Positions 1 through 12,234 of a DNA stretch of 64,000 nucleotides are shown here, piece after piece. Made by a program: the position numbers and the translations under genes. How positions within the stretch are numbered: position 1 is the stretch's first letter; each line of letters begins with the position of its first letter. This DNA comes from Polytrichum commune (taxonomy: Eukaryota > Streptophyta > Polytrichopsida > Polytrichales > Polytrichaceae). The stretch spans positions 57,560,758 through 57,624,757 of the forward strand of contig OX485805.1 in the NCBI GenBank assembly GCA_950295325.1, in the 5' to 3' direction. Under the pieces are notes generated by a model. The model worked only from the letters and a program-made list of their open reading frames with translations, was not told the DNA's origin and did no database searches.

Positions 1-3000
1 ACAAAATATAGTGTGGATTGATCAATGGTGTGGACCATACCACACTAATCTATGTAAGTTCCTGCATGTGAAGTGGTTAAGTGGTTCCCCTGTCTGAAGC
101 CTTTGATTGTCATGTGAACATTGGATGTAATTTCTCATTAGTGTAGGTTTTCAGTATATTCTGGTCCACACTATACAGTATTCTGAGATCGGTGTAGTAG
201 ATTCAGGCATAATGGATCCATGCTTGGATACCACTTTTTTCTGTACTTTTCGTGCTGCGAGGACTCATCCATAGCAACTTCCACCACATGTGTACATATA
301 TGTGAGGAATTCGTAAAAATATTGTGATCATTTTTTAAGATGATTTCATTTTGTTTGGGTCATAAATTGAGGCAGCAATAGTAGATTGAGAGATGTAGAT
401 TGCAAACGGTCATGTTGAGCTGGATGTTATGGTAGAACAAACTTTTAAGAACTCGTCGATATTGGCAAGTTCATTTGAGTGGGAGTGAAGGCGCTCCAAA
501 CCCTACGTCACCACCTCATCATCAAAGTACACGTTGCTCAGCTCAAATTGCCCGACTTAGATCTGCTACCAGCAAGCACGGGATCAAGTCCACCGATTTG
601 ATAATGACATACACCGCAATTGCAGGGACGATAGAGTGTGTAAGGTAGTCGGAAGACGAGAGCGATAGTACTTGGCGATGGGAGTTGGTGCAGAGTCTTT
701 TCTACTAAAATAGGATAGTTCGACACTGCATTAAATAAGTTTAATATTACAACCGACAGTGTGGGCAAGTGTTCGTCCGGGTCACCAGGTAGTTTATTAT
801 TGCAGTACAGACAACTATTATTCGATCCTCGTTTCCTGGACAGTGCAACCATGCGTAGCATCTTCTATGCAGGCAACCCTGAACCGGTGTAACTCGCTGC
901 AAGTGAATACATTGCTGGTAGCACTTGTGGAATTGAAGAGGGTGTCCATCTCCGGCCTGGATCTTGCAAGGAGGTTTAAGTTTTTGCTGCGTGCACAAAT
1001 TACTAGTCTTCTGACGTAGGCAGATTCATGCGATTCCGGAACTAGTGCCGTCTTTCACTAATCACAGATTTGCTGCAGTGAGTTTGGTGTGATCTTTGCA
1101 ATGTGGGTTGTGACTGAAACGACATTTTGGTATCATCTTAGTGGCTTTGCTGAGTGAAATGATCGTCCGATCCAAATCGGACTCCTGGAAGGTAAGAATT
1201 CAAAAGCTGACACGTCTAAGTAAGTTTTGAACGATGTTGTTAGGTGTGAGGAGCAGTGTGAGATCTGACTTGTTACAACAGAAGTTCTGCCCAAAGAACA
1301 TTCAATCACTTAAGTTATGCTCGCTCCCTCTTCATAAAATTTCTAGAGATTAAGAGGTTCGTGTATTAATCATTAAACTTGACCTTGGATTGTGATAATT
1401 TTGCTGGACGGCCATGACAAACTTTTGTACTAATAGGTTTGTTCTGCCGTTTCTGTTCTCACCTTATTAGATGTCATTTGAGGCATACCTGTTCTTTAAT
1501 TAGTGATGACCCAGGCCATCTTTTTACATTTTGATATATCAAAAGCGGGATCTAGCGCCTGTCAAACATATGACATGAGTTAGCGATTTCTTGCGTGATT
1601 TCCGACAATATTTGAAGAAGGCCTTTGGCGATGTGGATTTAATCAAGCAAGCTGGAAGATCATCTTTGTGGACATTTCAAATCGAATTTCAATTATGGTG
1701 AATCAACATGGTGATTGAGTTGATCTCAAATACATGTTGAAGTTTAAGAGATTAAGAGTTCAAGTCTATTCTTCTCTTACGTCGTGTTGAAACTCGTCAA
1801 AAGGGAGTTTTAACAAGAGCATACATTATTATGAAATCAACGACTTATTCATTTTGAGTTGGATTGTTTTGCGGAAGCAAATTTACTCAGAGATAACAGA
1901 AATCCTATTCATCTTTAATGTGAGATTGGTATGATGATGTTTGACTAAGCATTGTGGAACTTATTATATTATTTATTATATCAATGTAATTTGTCATAAG
2001 CGTTGACAATAGACACACACATACAGACACATACACACATATTATACATGTATACTAAGTGGTGACACATGAACTTAAGGAAGAAAAACACAAAAACATG
2101 CAACTTCTACCACTTAAGAACATGACAATTCGATTCTCACTACCACTATAATTTATCAAAGAAGTGATTCAACATTACGTAAGTTAACATACTCTTATAA
2201 TAAAGGCTAATTTTGTGAATTGATTCGAGTGCCTTTATAATTGAATTTACATTGTAAATCTTACACTATTTTGGAAGCCATAAAGTGAACTAAGTGCTAG
2301 ACCTTCTTCGGGAATCTCCATTGGGAATCTTGAAGAGTTCTTTTGTCAACAATACTCAAGGATTATGATTGATGTGATTTAGTTCTATATGATGTTGATG
2401 AAACTTTAGATTGATTGAAACTTCTCCAAAGAGCTCGCTTTATCTTAGTTGTTCTCATAATCATTGAGCTTACATTGAGAATGAAAATATCAAGCTTAAG
2501 ATCTCTTAACTCCAAACGAATTATATTCAAATCGTAAGAAGGGAGGTTGACATTTTATTAAGTGCTTGACCAAGCACGTTCATGAGACACGGTAATTTCT
2601 ATAGCAATTATAAATTAACATAACGTTCCAGCATCAATTTTCCTAGCTCATTATGAAGGAACAACCCACGAAGTTCATCTAAAGTAGAAAATATCTTTAG
2701 AAGAATGATTCATGAAGGGAGTAAATACACAAGGCATGTATTGAGAGAAATTGGAGGTAGTAGCATATGAGTTTGTAGATGATAAAAGGATTTTTTTAGG
2801 ATCTTGATAAGTAGTAATAAGAAAGTGAGTCTTAATTCGAATATGTATGGTTGTTAATGATCTTGGTTGAATTCGGTATGGTGGGATAAAACATTAACCG
2901 AAAAAAAACATTGAAGTGGATTATGATTGTAAGGTCATACTAAGTATAGTGGCCACGAAGTTCGTGCTACCAGTAATAACACAAATCCCAACCAATTAGA

Positions 3001-3844
3001 GTTTGAGATCATAGTACCAATAGTTGGAGGTACTACTAGGAAAGTATTCGGTAGCTGGGACGTATCATAAGAAAGGTAAATATAATAATATTCCTTAAGA
3101 CTAGATCAGAATTTGAACTAGGAATAATTTCACTAAATACCATTAGCTACTGGCAATGTTAGGTAAGTGACATCACTCACCGGCAATAAGGGTAATATCC
3201 GGGATAACACACGGAATTGCGGTAGTAACAAGAATGAATGGAACCCCATGGATATTACTACTCAATCGACCAACCTAGTAGCAATAGTAATATCGGGTAA
3301 TGTGGTAAAATTGGTAGCACAATAAGGTAATAGGAGGGATAGAAGATAGGGCATAATAAGAGTGCCCAGTTATACTAGGGAAAAAACCAGACACTCTTTA
3401 ACATTGGGGGACCATGCAGTAGATACTTTGTAGGACCATAAATTGGATATTGGCATTTATTTTCTTAGTATTGAAAGCCAATAGGACTAAAGATGAGAAT
3501 GGACAAGCAAGAACACATACACAAAGGCATATGAACAATGCTTGAAATGAGATGGTCTCATCCACCCCTTGTTTTGTCTTTTATTGCTCATTTTCAAGTT
3601 GGTTCATACAAACAATATGGGATAACCCTTCTTCCACTATGGATCAACATTGTAAGGCTTATTACAACATTATTATTTCAATTATAACATTTCTATGACT
3701 ACGAAGAATCTAAAGCTTCACTTTCAACACTCTCACTTTGCGAGTAGTCAAAGACTTGTAATACTATTGAGTTTCTTAGTTTGTTAAACCTATATAGTGA
3801 AGTTCTAGCATTGCCCATAAGTTTCCACATATTATGTCTTGTTA
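1..3844. other. AT-rich intergenic DNA, no gene recognised
   Basis: No open frame here looks like a recognisable protein. The stretch 480-1020 is less AT-rich than its surroundings and holds overlapping short open frames on both strands. One plus-strand frame (759-1019) has a leucine-rich, vaguely LRR-like composition, but too little to call. A CA-rich simple stretch lies at about 2005-2042. Confidence 0.5.
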
Positions 3845-4560
3845 GCGCCCCTTAACTTATCTTAACTGCTTCGTAACTCTAACAAGTGTCACGAACGTGA
3901 ATTTGCACATCCCACACACGTGCAGGGTTAGCTCCCCATACCGCGGACCTCCAAGCTCATAGTTTGGCAACCAATCCTCCTATACATACATTCGGGGCTC
4001 TCCCCTTAGTAGGTAGCCAATGGTTAGATGTGGATTTTCATTCATGGAAGTCTAATCTTGAGTTGATTATCGCGTTGCCGGAGCAACGCTATAACAACCC
4101 GAAGCATAGTTGCCAAATATGTTTTGGGTGTTGCCCACCTCTTCATGAGGAGTGTCTACAACACCATGGGCACAAGGACCCCGGAGTGACGCCCGGAGCT
4201 TGTGCCGCCATAGGTGAAAAGGCCCAAATGATCCTAGTGTGGGTGAAGGCCCCGGACATTGAGAACGCCTCCCACCCATGGAGACTAGGAGTCACAAGGG
4301 TAAGGCCATAAGCATCGAGTACCTTATGGCGTCCGGATTCTAAAATGCTCAAGAACTCCTTAATTAAAAATATGAACTAGGAGATATGGCAATTTGAGTG
4401 GGGTCTGAAGCTTCATTGTATGGTCTTTGCTTCTATCAAGCGATCACTCCATCGACATCTAATCATTGCGTAGATGCAATAGACTCCTCACTTGCCGCAT
4501 TCAGGCAAGTATTAAGGAAGTTATGGTTGTTTTTAAGCTAGGCAATCCCGGGTGTCACTT
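3845..4560. repeat. Rearranged copy A of a ~1-kb interspersed repeat
   Basis: This block matches the repeat at 41875-42924 in three pieces of alternating orientation. Bases 3845-4115 read as the reverse complement of its right end (about 42640-42924). Bases 4125-4400 read forward like 42000-42270. Bases 4420-4555 again read as the reverse complement of about 42290-42480. The short open frames inside are not credible genes because the same DNA recurs as repeat copies. Confidence 0.8.
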
Positions 4561-5639
4561 CAAATTTTACCAAACAAAGGCATTCATGTTTTATAATGTT
4601 TGAACAACCTATTAAACTTGCGTTAGTGAAAATCAAACTCTTGAATAAGACGTTATTGCACTATGTAACTCCAAATAGTAACACGCACTAATTGGGAGAA
4701 TCAATGTAGCATCGGGTATTTAACAATCCATAAACATGTCAATAGATGAAATGTTTCATCGAGCAAGCAATTAGAAGTTACAAAAATTATCATGTCAAGT
4801 TCACAATAGGAGTTGAGATGGAACATTTACATGAGGTGGTAGTAAGTGTTTAAATATACATACATATACATACACACAAACACAAATCTCTCTATCTCTC
4901 TCCCTCTCTCTATAAGCAATCATGTGAGTCTTCTCAACTAGTATGTTCATTATCAATTCTAGAATGGTCTCTATGTTTTGAGCATGTGCTTCATTCTCAT
5001 CGATTTGATGTCACCATTCCACTCCACTTTACATTCAAGCTTTGGGGCTCAAGGAAGTTTGAATGAATGGAACCTACATGGATACTACATGTACAAAGTG
5101 GATAGTGTTTCAAGGTTTAGTACTCTAAATATTGTATTTAGTGCCATATGGTATTTAATGTCATTGTTGTAACTTTTTTAATGACACTTCTTATGAATAA
5201 GTTCACAAAACTATCATCCTGATTTACTTTTAATTCATCCACTTTTGGTATATTATGCATCCTAACATTTCTATAATGAAATACTATCATTAATGATTGA
5301 ATTTTGATGAAAAACCACTTAGTAAGTGACAATAATTGCAATATTGTAAATCTCTACCTGTCAAATTTTTTTTGACAAGGATTGACAACTAATCTTAGGT
5401 TTACATTTAGTGTTGGTGACACTACACGGGTGGTTCACAATGTATTGAGCAAGACAAAATAGAATTGGTGATGTTGAATACAATATTTATTGTAGATTTT
5501 GTGACAAGCCCACCTAATAGAGATGGCTCTAAGAACCCTTTATTTATTATGCAACCCTTGATTTCGAGTGAGAGTAAGGTTGATGTGTCTTCTTAATTAG
5601 GTTGATCTTCATGAATCACTATGCAAATACTAAACATTA
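4561..5639. other. Intergenic DNA with simple-sequence tract
   Basis: No gene recognised. A CA-rich then CT-rich simple tract lies at about 4860-4915. The remainder is AT-rich with scattered stops in all frames. Confidence 0.5.
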
Positions 5640-5647
5640 CATGACAT

Positions 5648-6153
5648 CCCGGGTACGCAACTCCCATATTATACGCAGGGGGCATCGTACTTAAAACGGC
5701 TTAGAGGACGGCTTTTGTAAAAATTATATCAAATTATATCAAATTAAAATGATCAAAAAGTTGGGTGAAGACAAAATTAAATAAAATGAGATGAAAAAAA
5801 AGTTGGGTTGCATATTTATTAAGCCTCCCATTAAAATTATAAGCCACGAATAGTTGCCTCCCATTAAAATTATAATTCATTCACAATGTTAAAATTTTAT
5901 TAAAAAGTCCAAAAAGTTGGGTAGTTTGACCTATGGTACATGTATTAAAAAAATCATATAATTAGGTTTTTAATGCAATTATATGCTTCAAAATATATTC
6001 ATTTCCTATATATAATTACATTTTTGGATTCCTTGTTAGAAGGGCTACAAAGGTTTCCTACATTAAAACAAATTGTATCACTCAATATTGGACTAAAACG
6101 CATTATAAGTGATTATAATCAGGACCATATAATACGGGAGTTGCGTACCCGGG
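5648..6153. mobile_element. 506-bp MITE with 26-bp terminal inverted repeats and 8-bp target duplication
   Basis: The left end (5648-5673, starting CCCGGGTACGCAACTCCC) and the right end (6128-6153) are inverted copies over 26 bases with one mismatch. The octamer CATGACAT stands directly on both sides, at 5640-5647 and 6154-6161, which is the signature of a cut-and-paste insertion. No transposase is encoded, and the inside is AT-rich with a short direct repeat near 5824 and 5855. An 8-bp duplication fits the hAT superfamily; a MULE origin is the main alternative. Confidence 0.88.
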
Positions 6154-6161
6154 CATGACAT

Positions 6162-6880
6162 CCTCTCTAAGCTCTCTTGGATCTACTTAGTTATTGCAAC
6201 ACTAACAATGTGGATGACAACGAATAATGCGGGCCAATGTAGATTGGTTGTTTAGGGCAATTGTATCAAATAATTATTAAACTCTTATTTCCTCTATCAA
6301 GTAAGCTTAGATGTGAAGTTGGCTAGGGTACTTCAAGTTGGCTCCAGGAAAACGGTGAAGAGTTTGATTTTTCACAAGGCTTGGATTGATATAGCACACA
6401 TTGAGCAATGGGTGCTATCCAATAAGGGATAATGCTAGTTAAAGTACTTGGCACTTTCATAATCAAGACATTTCAGTAGCTATTATTTTTTATGATACGA
6501 TTTATTCTTAAACAATGACCCGTTGATGAGGCTCGGTATAGGTTTAGGAGGTGGACATGACATCATGAGTCATGGGTTTCACACAACATGAACAAGTGAC
6601 CAGGATGACTTCACATCCCGACACTAAACTTGAAAACTCGAATCTCATTCTATATAGCTCAAACTAGCCCAAGCATAATCATAAAATAGTCATTTTGCAG
6701 TCATGTTGAGACCCCTTTTCTAGTAGTGGTTGTAGTGTGGCAGTTTTACATTAGTTAATTCACAATTCTCCGCTCCACTAATGATTTTCTCATTACGACA
6801 GTATAAACAGTCAGAGCTCGTGTGGACCAAGAAATGATACTGCAATTACTGCAAACATAAACAGGTCAAGGATTTCTAAG
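6162..6880. other. Intergenic DNA, no gene recognised
   Basis: AT-rich sequence without a supportable open frame. It lies downstream, in the minus-strand sense, of the kinase pseudogene and may include its former intron, since a CAG|GTAATT donor ends the kinase piece at about 6890. Confidence 0.4.
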
Positions 6881-7828
6881 TTAGACAATTACCTGAACAT
6901 GTTTGATCAACTGAGTTCGACTATCTGAGCAGTTCTTGAACATCATCTTGATGTAGTCGGTGCCTGTGCTCGAATGAATACTGAATTTTTCCAAAGTTCC
7001 TTGGTCGGTTGCAGATGGTATTTCCATCAAAAGATCGTATCTGACCTCTTCAAGCCTGTTGCAAATCTGTAAAAAGCTAGGCCTTGAACGAGGACGTCCA
7101 TGCCAAGAGTCTTTCACAAGTGCAACCACCTTCTCAGGATAAGCTCCTTGAGGGAGCGGTGGCCTCGTACCTGTCACGAATTCATCGTACAAACAAGTTT
7201 GGAGAATTCCATGAAACGCCTGAGTCCTCCAAAGGAAGAATCTCTGCACAAGTGATGCCAAAGCTATACACATCGACTTTGCTCCAAAGACCCTTCCCCT
7301 ATCTCCTTCTGCAAGGTGTGCATTTCTGAATACCTCTGGAGCTCTGTATCTTGTGGTGCCAGTATTAAGTACCCCGATATTGTGTTTGACTTGGAAACTT
7401 CCACTTTGGTCCTTGACATACCATAATCAATCAACTTCACATACAGTAAGTGTCGACAAGATGTGGAATATTACCGACCTTGTTGATGACCATGTTTGAT
7501 GGTTTGAGGTCTAGATGTGCAATCCCAAAGACATGCAGATAGCACATCCCCTGTGCTATTTCGCACAATGGTATCAAGTGCCACAATCGGTGAAAACAAC
7601 GGTCCTCTACCCTTTGCTCCCAATTTGATAAACTCAGAGGCTCATGTCCATAAGCTCCATGGCTATGAAATAGTGCCCCTTCCGTGGGTCATTTCCACAG
7701 CTTAGAAATTTTACAATATTTGGGTGATTGAGGCGAATCAAAATTTAGGTTTCTTTTACAAAAGTAGCCTCATTCACTCCAGCAATAAAATCCTTCCTTA
7801 CACAAGGGGCACCAAGCCATGTAGATTT
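6881..7828 (-). pseudogene. Broken TKL-type protein kinase
   Basis: Read on the minus strand, the kinase subdomains come in order but in shifting frames. They are a beta-3-like STWLGAPCVRKDF (about 7825-7790), RLNHPNIVKFLSCG with YFIAMELMDMSL (about 7735-7640), GMCYLHVFGIAHLDLKPSN (about 7560-7500), KVDVYSFGITCAEIL (about 7280-7240), and the C-lobe end WHGRPRSRPSFLQICNRLEEVRYDLL (7110-7030). In-frame stops and frameshifts separate them, and the catalytic HRD arginine is replaced by leucine. The piece ends in a plausible CAG|GTAATT donor. The upstream side joins abruptly to Copia sequence at about 7828. The kinase resembles the one in the receptor gene at 57 kb, so it may be a dead relative. 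Confidence 0.78.
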
Positions 7829-8166
7829 ACCACTCATCTTCTTGATGGTATGAACACTGACGTGTCCAAGGCGAGCATGCCATCGTTGCAGGGTTAGAGT
7901 TTGTTTAGACAAACCTCGATTGCTAGCAGAAGTGGTGGCCACAAGGTTGGCAATACTACTATGGTTGAGAGTGGTTGGATTAAGATGCCGTAGCCCTCCA
8001 CATTTCTGTCCAGTCATAATAATATTGCCCTCACCATAATTACTGATCATCTTGCACATATTGCGAACATGAATGATGACAACTCAACATTTGGTGAGAC
8101 ATGCTGTCAAGATGAGGATCCTACAAAACTTAGGCACATATAAAACATTCTTGAGTTTAAGCCCCA
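7829..8166 (-). pseudogene. Copia retrotransposon fragment: end of protease region and GAG-pre-integrase domain
   Basis: On the minus strand the frame reads LKNVLYVPKF, the typical Ty1/copia segment between protease and integrase. A frameshift follows, and then LQRWHARLGHVSVHTIKKM, the GAG-pre-integrase signature (usually LWHxRLGHxSxxxLxxM). The fragment stops at about 7829, where kinase sequence begins. On its other side it is cut by the terminal inverted repeat at 8167. The preceding part of the same retroelement continues beyond that insertion at 12235-12860. Confidence 0.8.
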
Positions 8167-8528
8167 CTTTACACTAGGAGTCGAGGCCAAGGGCCGAGGG
8201 AAATCTCGCGATCCTATTGGTTGGTTGAGAGCTTAAGGCCAACCCGAAGAGCTTTAGACTAGGAGTCAAGGCCAATAATTAATTGAATATTTTAATCTAT
8301 AAAATGTTGGCCTTGAGATGGACCCCAAGGCATAAAAGGAACCTTGAGGGGCCAACGAGTCCACAAATAAAATTTTAAAAATTGCGCTTGATCTCCATCG
8401 TTGGATCAAACAAATGCCAACTCCAGACCTAAACCCTTCACACTTTTGGTCTCTACTTATTAATTTCTTCTTCACTTCTTGTTTCTTGCTATAATTGCTT
8501 TGTCTGTGTGTGATTGCTTGCTTGTAGA

Positions 8529-9034
8529 ATGGATAGCTCGTTGCAATATGCCTCAAGGATCATTGATGGATCGCCTTATTTGCAAGAAAGAGGCGTGTCT
8601 TGTATAGGATCTCACGCATTTCAATCATTCCGCCTTATTGTAGCAAGAAGATCAAATTTATCTTTTTCAGTGTCAAATACTCTTGATAAGCTCAATGCAA
8701 TCACTGAACCTATAGAGGTTGTTGAAAAGTTGCAATGCAAAATAAAAATGTCATGTGTAGAGGCCATATATAGCCATAAAAACCCTAGATAATGGTGTAG
8801 ATGTCCAGATTGTTTATGGACGACCTTCAGCTAAAAGAAAACAACCTCCACATACGAAGGTTGCAACAAAAACAATAAAATCCAAGAAAACAAGATCGAA
8901 AGAAGAGCATGAAGAAGATGGAGAATTTGGAGAATTTGGAGTTTCAAAGAATTGAAGAGATTTTGATGTAGAAGCATTAATTGCTTTGCAAGGTAAAAGG
9001 GAACCAGATTTTGTGAAGAATACGAAGAAACAAG
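8529..9034 (+). pseudogene. 5' part of a degenerate trihelix-like gene inside the TIR element
   Basis: An ATG at 8529 opens 87 codons. After a stop and frame changes the sequence goes on as a basic, lysine-rich stretch (SAKRKQPPHTKVATKTIKSK), an acidic patch, and then DVEALIALQGKREPDFVKNT just before a CAAG|GTAATT donor at 9034/9035. The last segment resembles the first helix of plant trihelix (GT) DNA-binding domains, W..xEVxALIxLR. It is not functional as it stands. Its assumed partner exon is at about 10038-10330. Function before decay was probably DNA binding, as host gene fragment or element-encoded protein. Confidence 0.5.
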
Positions 9035-9204
9035 GTAATTCTCTGCAATTTGTTTATGTTCTAATGCTTCATGTTTGCAATAGCCCATAGAATGAAACCC
9101 TAATCAATGAAAAAATAATCTCAAATTCAAATTGGGCCAATTGGGTCTTTTAAAGGCCTTGGCCTTAGGTGTTACCCATTTGCCCCCTTTCCCCCCATTG
9201 CAAG

Positions 9205-9815
9205 TGTGTGGTACAAGATTGTCTATTGTGTCGTGACGGAGGCTAATCTCGGCATAATGTCGTGCCGTCACCACATGTATCCGTCACGACATTATGCCGG
9301 ATGTTGTCTTTATCCTGACGGACTTGAATTTTACCGAATTCTGTGTGTAATTACATTACCACATTTCGGACACGTAGGATGTAAGATGTCCACGTGTGAT
9401 GACATGTCAGCAAAGTAGAGGTAAAGTGGGGAAAAATTTACTAGCGCCCGTTCGCCCCCCGTCCGCACCCGTTCCCGCCCCCGTTCCCCCCCGTCCGCCC
9501 CGTTCCCTCCCCCGTCCGCCCCACACCCTCCTTAGTCATATTTTACTACTTTGATTTTAACAGAATGATAAACAGAATGGCAAAATGGTTTACCTAGCGC
9601 TAGGCATATCCACGTCCACGTCGGCCTTTTCTGCCACATAGGACGCCACCTTGGCAAGAAGGTAAGTATTTTACCCACCCTATTAGCGTCCCCCTAGGTT
9701 GACCCTACGTGGACCCTATTGTGTCGTGACGGAGGGGTCCGTCACGACACGACACGTCATGACGGCACGACACCGTCATGACGTCGGGATAGACAACCCT
9801 GGTGTGGTATGACTT
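9205..9815. mobile_element. GC-rich palindromic element nested in the intron between the trihelix pieces
   Basis: The ends are imperfect inverted repeats sharing TTGTCTAT followed by a GTCRTGACGG-type motif (left 9205-9239, right about 9765-9815). Inside lie perfect palindromes: GGCATAATGTCGTG at 9251-9264 with its inverse at 9285-9298, and GTGTCGTGACGG at 9721-9732 with its inverse at 9739-9750. A cytosine-rich run of CCCGTCCG/CCCGTTCC repeats lies at 9447-9530. No coding capacity is seen. The base composition is sharply different from the AT-rich surroundings. Confidence 0.6.
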
Positions 9816-10037
9816 CAACACCGCCATGTGGTGGTGTTGTCAGGGCGGATTGAACTCAATTCTTTTAGGGGGGGAGAGGGTAGGTTAACCAACAAGTTAA
9901 CATTGTATCAAGTGAATAATTACTCCATTTTTTCATATTTTATTTTACAACAATGTTGATTTTTCTTCTAGAGTTAGGATTTAGGATCCGAAATCAATTT
10001 TTTTTCGATCATTTCTATCATGAATTTGCCTCTATAT

Positions 10038-10330
10038 TGGTATAGGAGTTAGTACATGGTAAATCTATTTGCCAAGATGATTGCAGCAGTTACATGGCTC
10101 ACAAATTTATCAGAGGCTTGTAAGAAGAAGCTCAATACATTATTCAAGAAATACAAATGTAATAAAATGGATAATGAAGTTTATGAAGAGAGCAAACATG
10201 AATGCAAATTTTACGATTCAATTGATCAGTGGTGACATCAAACTAGAACAGTTATGAAGCATGTTATGAACAGTATTTGCAAATGATTCTTTTGATCAAC
10301 CAACCACTCGAGCTAGACAAAAAGAAAACA
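10038..10330 (+). pseudogene. 3' part of the degenerate trihelix-like gene
   Basis: One plus frame reads ACKKKLNTLFKKYKCNK followed by ESKHECKFYDSIDQW, then a stop where a second tryptophan codon is expected, then HQTRTVMKHV. This is the pattern of the third helix and following region of trihelix proteins (QCKKKxxxLxKKYK then CxFYDxLDxWW). The upstream border is uncertain; a TATAG acceptor-like site lies just before 10045. Together with 8529-9034 it forms a two-piece relic of one gene. Confidence 0.55.
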
Positions 10331-12234
10331 TTGATTCTTGAACACTGAGCCTACATCGAAACCATTTTTCACAATTTGTTTTGAAGAGTGTAACATTAAA
10401 AAGTCATTTCATGAACAAGTCATATGTATGTTTTCTAAGATAATAGAATATAGTAATAGTATGATTATAAATTTTTGAAAAACCAATATTTTTAATAGAG
10501 AAGGTTGATCGTCAAATGGACGAACTCATAAATGAACTATGACATTAATTTAATCAATCAAATTTTTAATATGATATAATAGGAATTACAACCTTACCTT
10601 ATTTCCTCAACTTTGCTACATAAAATAATTCTGCAAGTAACTCATGATTTCAAGTGGCTTTCTGTAGTAAATTGTTTTTTAATCTCATTGTTTTTTATAC
10701 TTTTTTCTCTATCTTCAAATTCTTTGTCACTCATGTTTTTTTTTTATTGAAATTTGTTTCTAATTATAGAATAATATCAAGATGTTGTAATTTTTGCATT
10801 TTTTTATTGCACTTTCAACAACATGAAATATATCAAATTTTCAAAGATGTTGTTTGTTTCATTTTGCATCATTTTTTTGTCTTATTTTGTCCAGTCCATA
10901 CCAAATGCATATTCATATATAATGTATAGGTTGTGTAGACACAACAAAACGGTAACCAATTCCAGTAGATGCCTTAGTGGCATATTCCACTCTTTTTAAT
11001 AGAATTCTTCATCTTCTTTTTAGTATTCTAAATGTTTTTTCAACTGCCATTCTTGTACTAGATTGGATGAAATTCCAGTGAGCTTTGGGTCATGATAGAC
11101 CATTATTCTCACCTTTAAATGAATAACAAAACCAGGGTATCATGGAACAGAATGAATCTCCAATCAATTTGTAAGGTAAAATTGCACATCTCATTATTAT
11201 TTTTTCGATTTCAGTTTGTTGAAACAATCCTCAATCATGGCAACATCTTGTCCATCCAAAATCATAGTCTCAAAATTTGCATTTTGAATCTAATACTCTT
11301 TGGAGTAAAATTGAATAAAATTCTTAACGGTAGTAGTAAAATATTGGATCAAGTTTAGGAGCAATTATGGATATATAGTTGTCATCTATAGTTCCAATAA
11401 CATATGAAATTTCTTGCAATGCTTCAAATTCTATTGCCATTTTTTTATACTTTAACTTTTGTGCATACACAAAATCCTAACGTTCAAGAGGTGAAACAAA
11501 ACTTAAAACGTGAAGAGCCCAAAGAAAATGAGCGAGAGATGCAAGGAGGCATATGAAGTTTTGAAGCCTCAGCCTCTAACCCTCGGCCCCTAGGGCTTTA
11601 CATTAGTGATCCTTGGCTCCTAGGATGTTTATTTTTTATTGTTCACTTGAGGCCCCCAGGGTGTGCACTATTCATTAAAATCAAGCATCACGTGCGTGCA
11701 TGCCTCTTATTAAAATACCCCTGTATACATTTTATTTTTGCTAAAATCAAGCAATATACTTACAAATCTCATTGCTTCAAAATACATTTCCATACATACA
11801 CAAGGGTCCAAAAACAAATACAGAAATTGTATATAACATGTGTACAAATGTTTGGAAATGCAAAAATATGGCCCTATTATATGTATAATATCAAATCATG
11901 GATTTTTAGTTATAAAGTCGCTACTTAGTGGATGAAAAAACACATGATTCTTGGTCCAGGTCTAACTTGAACGCGTAAACGCGTAAATGCGTACTTTACA
12001 TATATTTTTCTATAGCCTCATGTATATCTACTTCTTGCTTAATAGCAATATGTCTCTTGTACGTACATTTTGTACATGCTTGTTTTAAATAATACCCCTT
12101 TTGTGCACCCACGTGTATAAATACAGTACTTGAACAGTGCACTCCCTGGGTTGAGGCCGGCTCGAGCTTCAAAAGAACTCATAAATTGGTTAAGTTGGCT
12201 CCAAGATTTTATGGCCTTGACTCCTAGTGTAAAG

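Larger units (their letters stand above)
8167..12234. mobile_element. 4,068-bp TIR element inserted into a Copia copy
   Basis: CTTTACACTAGGAGTC at 8167-8182 is perfectly inverted at 12219-12234, and similarity continues for about seven more bases (G/A-AGGCCA). The Copia reading frame is interrupted at exactly these two points: the protease part lies beyond 12235 and the LKNVLYVP segment before 8166, so the element is a real insertion. A second terminus-like sequence (TTAGACTAGGAGTCAAGGCC) sits internally at about 8250. The inside carries a decayed trihelix-like gene and a nested GC-rich element. The superfamily is unclear: the ends contain CACTA, but I could not find a clean target duplication. 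Confidence 0.75.

Noticed and set aside
3964-4311. 115-codon plus-strand frame
   Set aside because: It lies entirely in the rearranged interspersed repeat, and equivalent frames are broken in the other copies.
7745-8059. 104-codon frame as a novel kinase-retroelement fusion gene
   Set aside because: Both halves are fragments flanked by stops and frameshifts, so it is a breakpoint and not a functional gene.
8167-8182. Assigning the 4-kb TIR element to the CACTA superfamily because its ends contain CACTA
   Set aside because: The inverted ends extend beyond CACTA (CTTTACACTA) and no direct 3-bp target duplication is visible, so the superfamily is left open.
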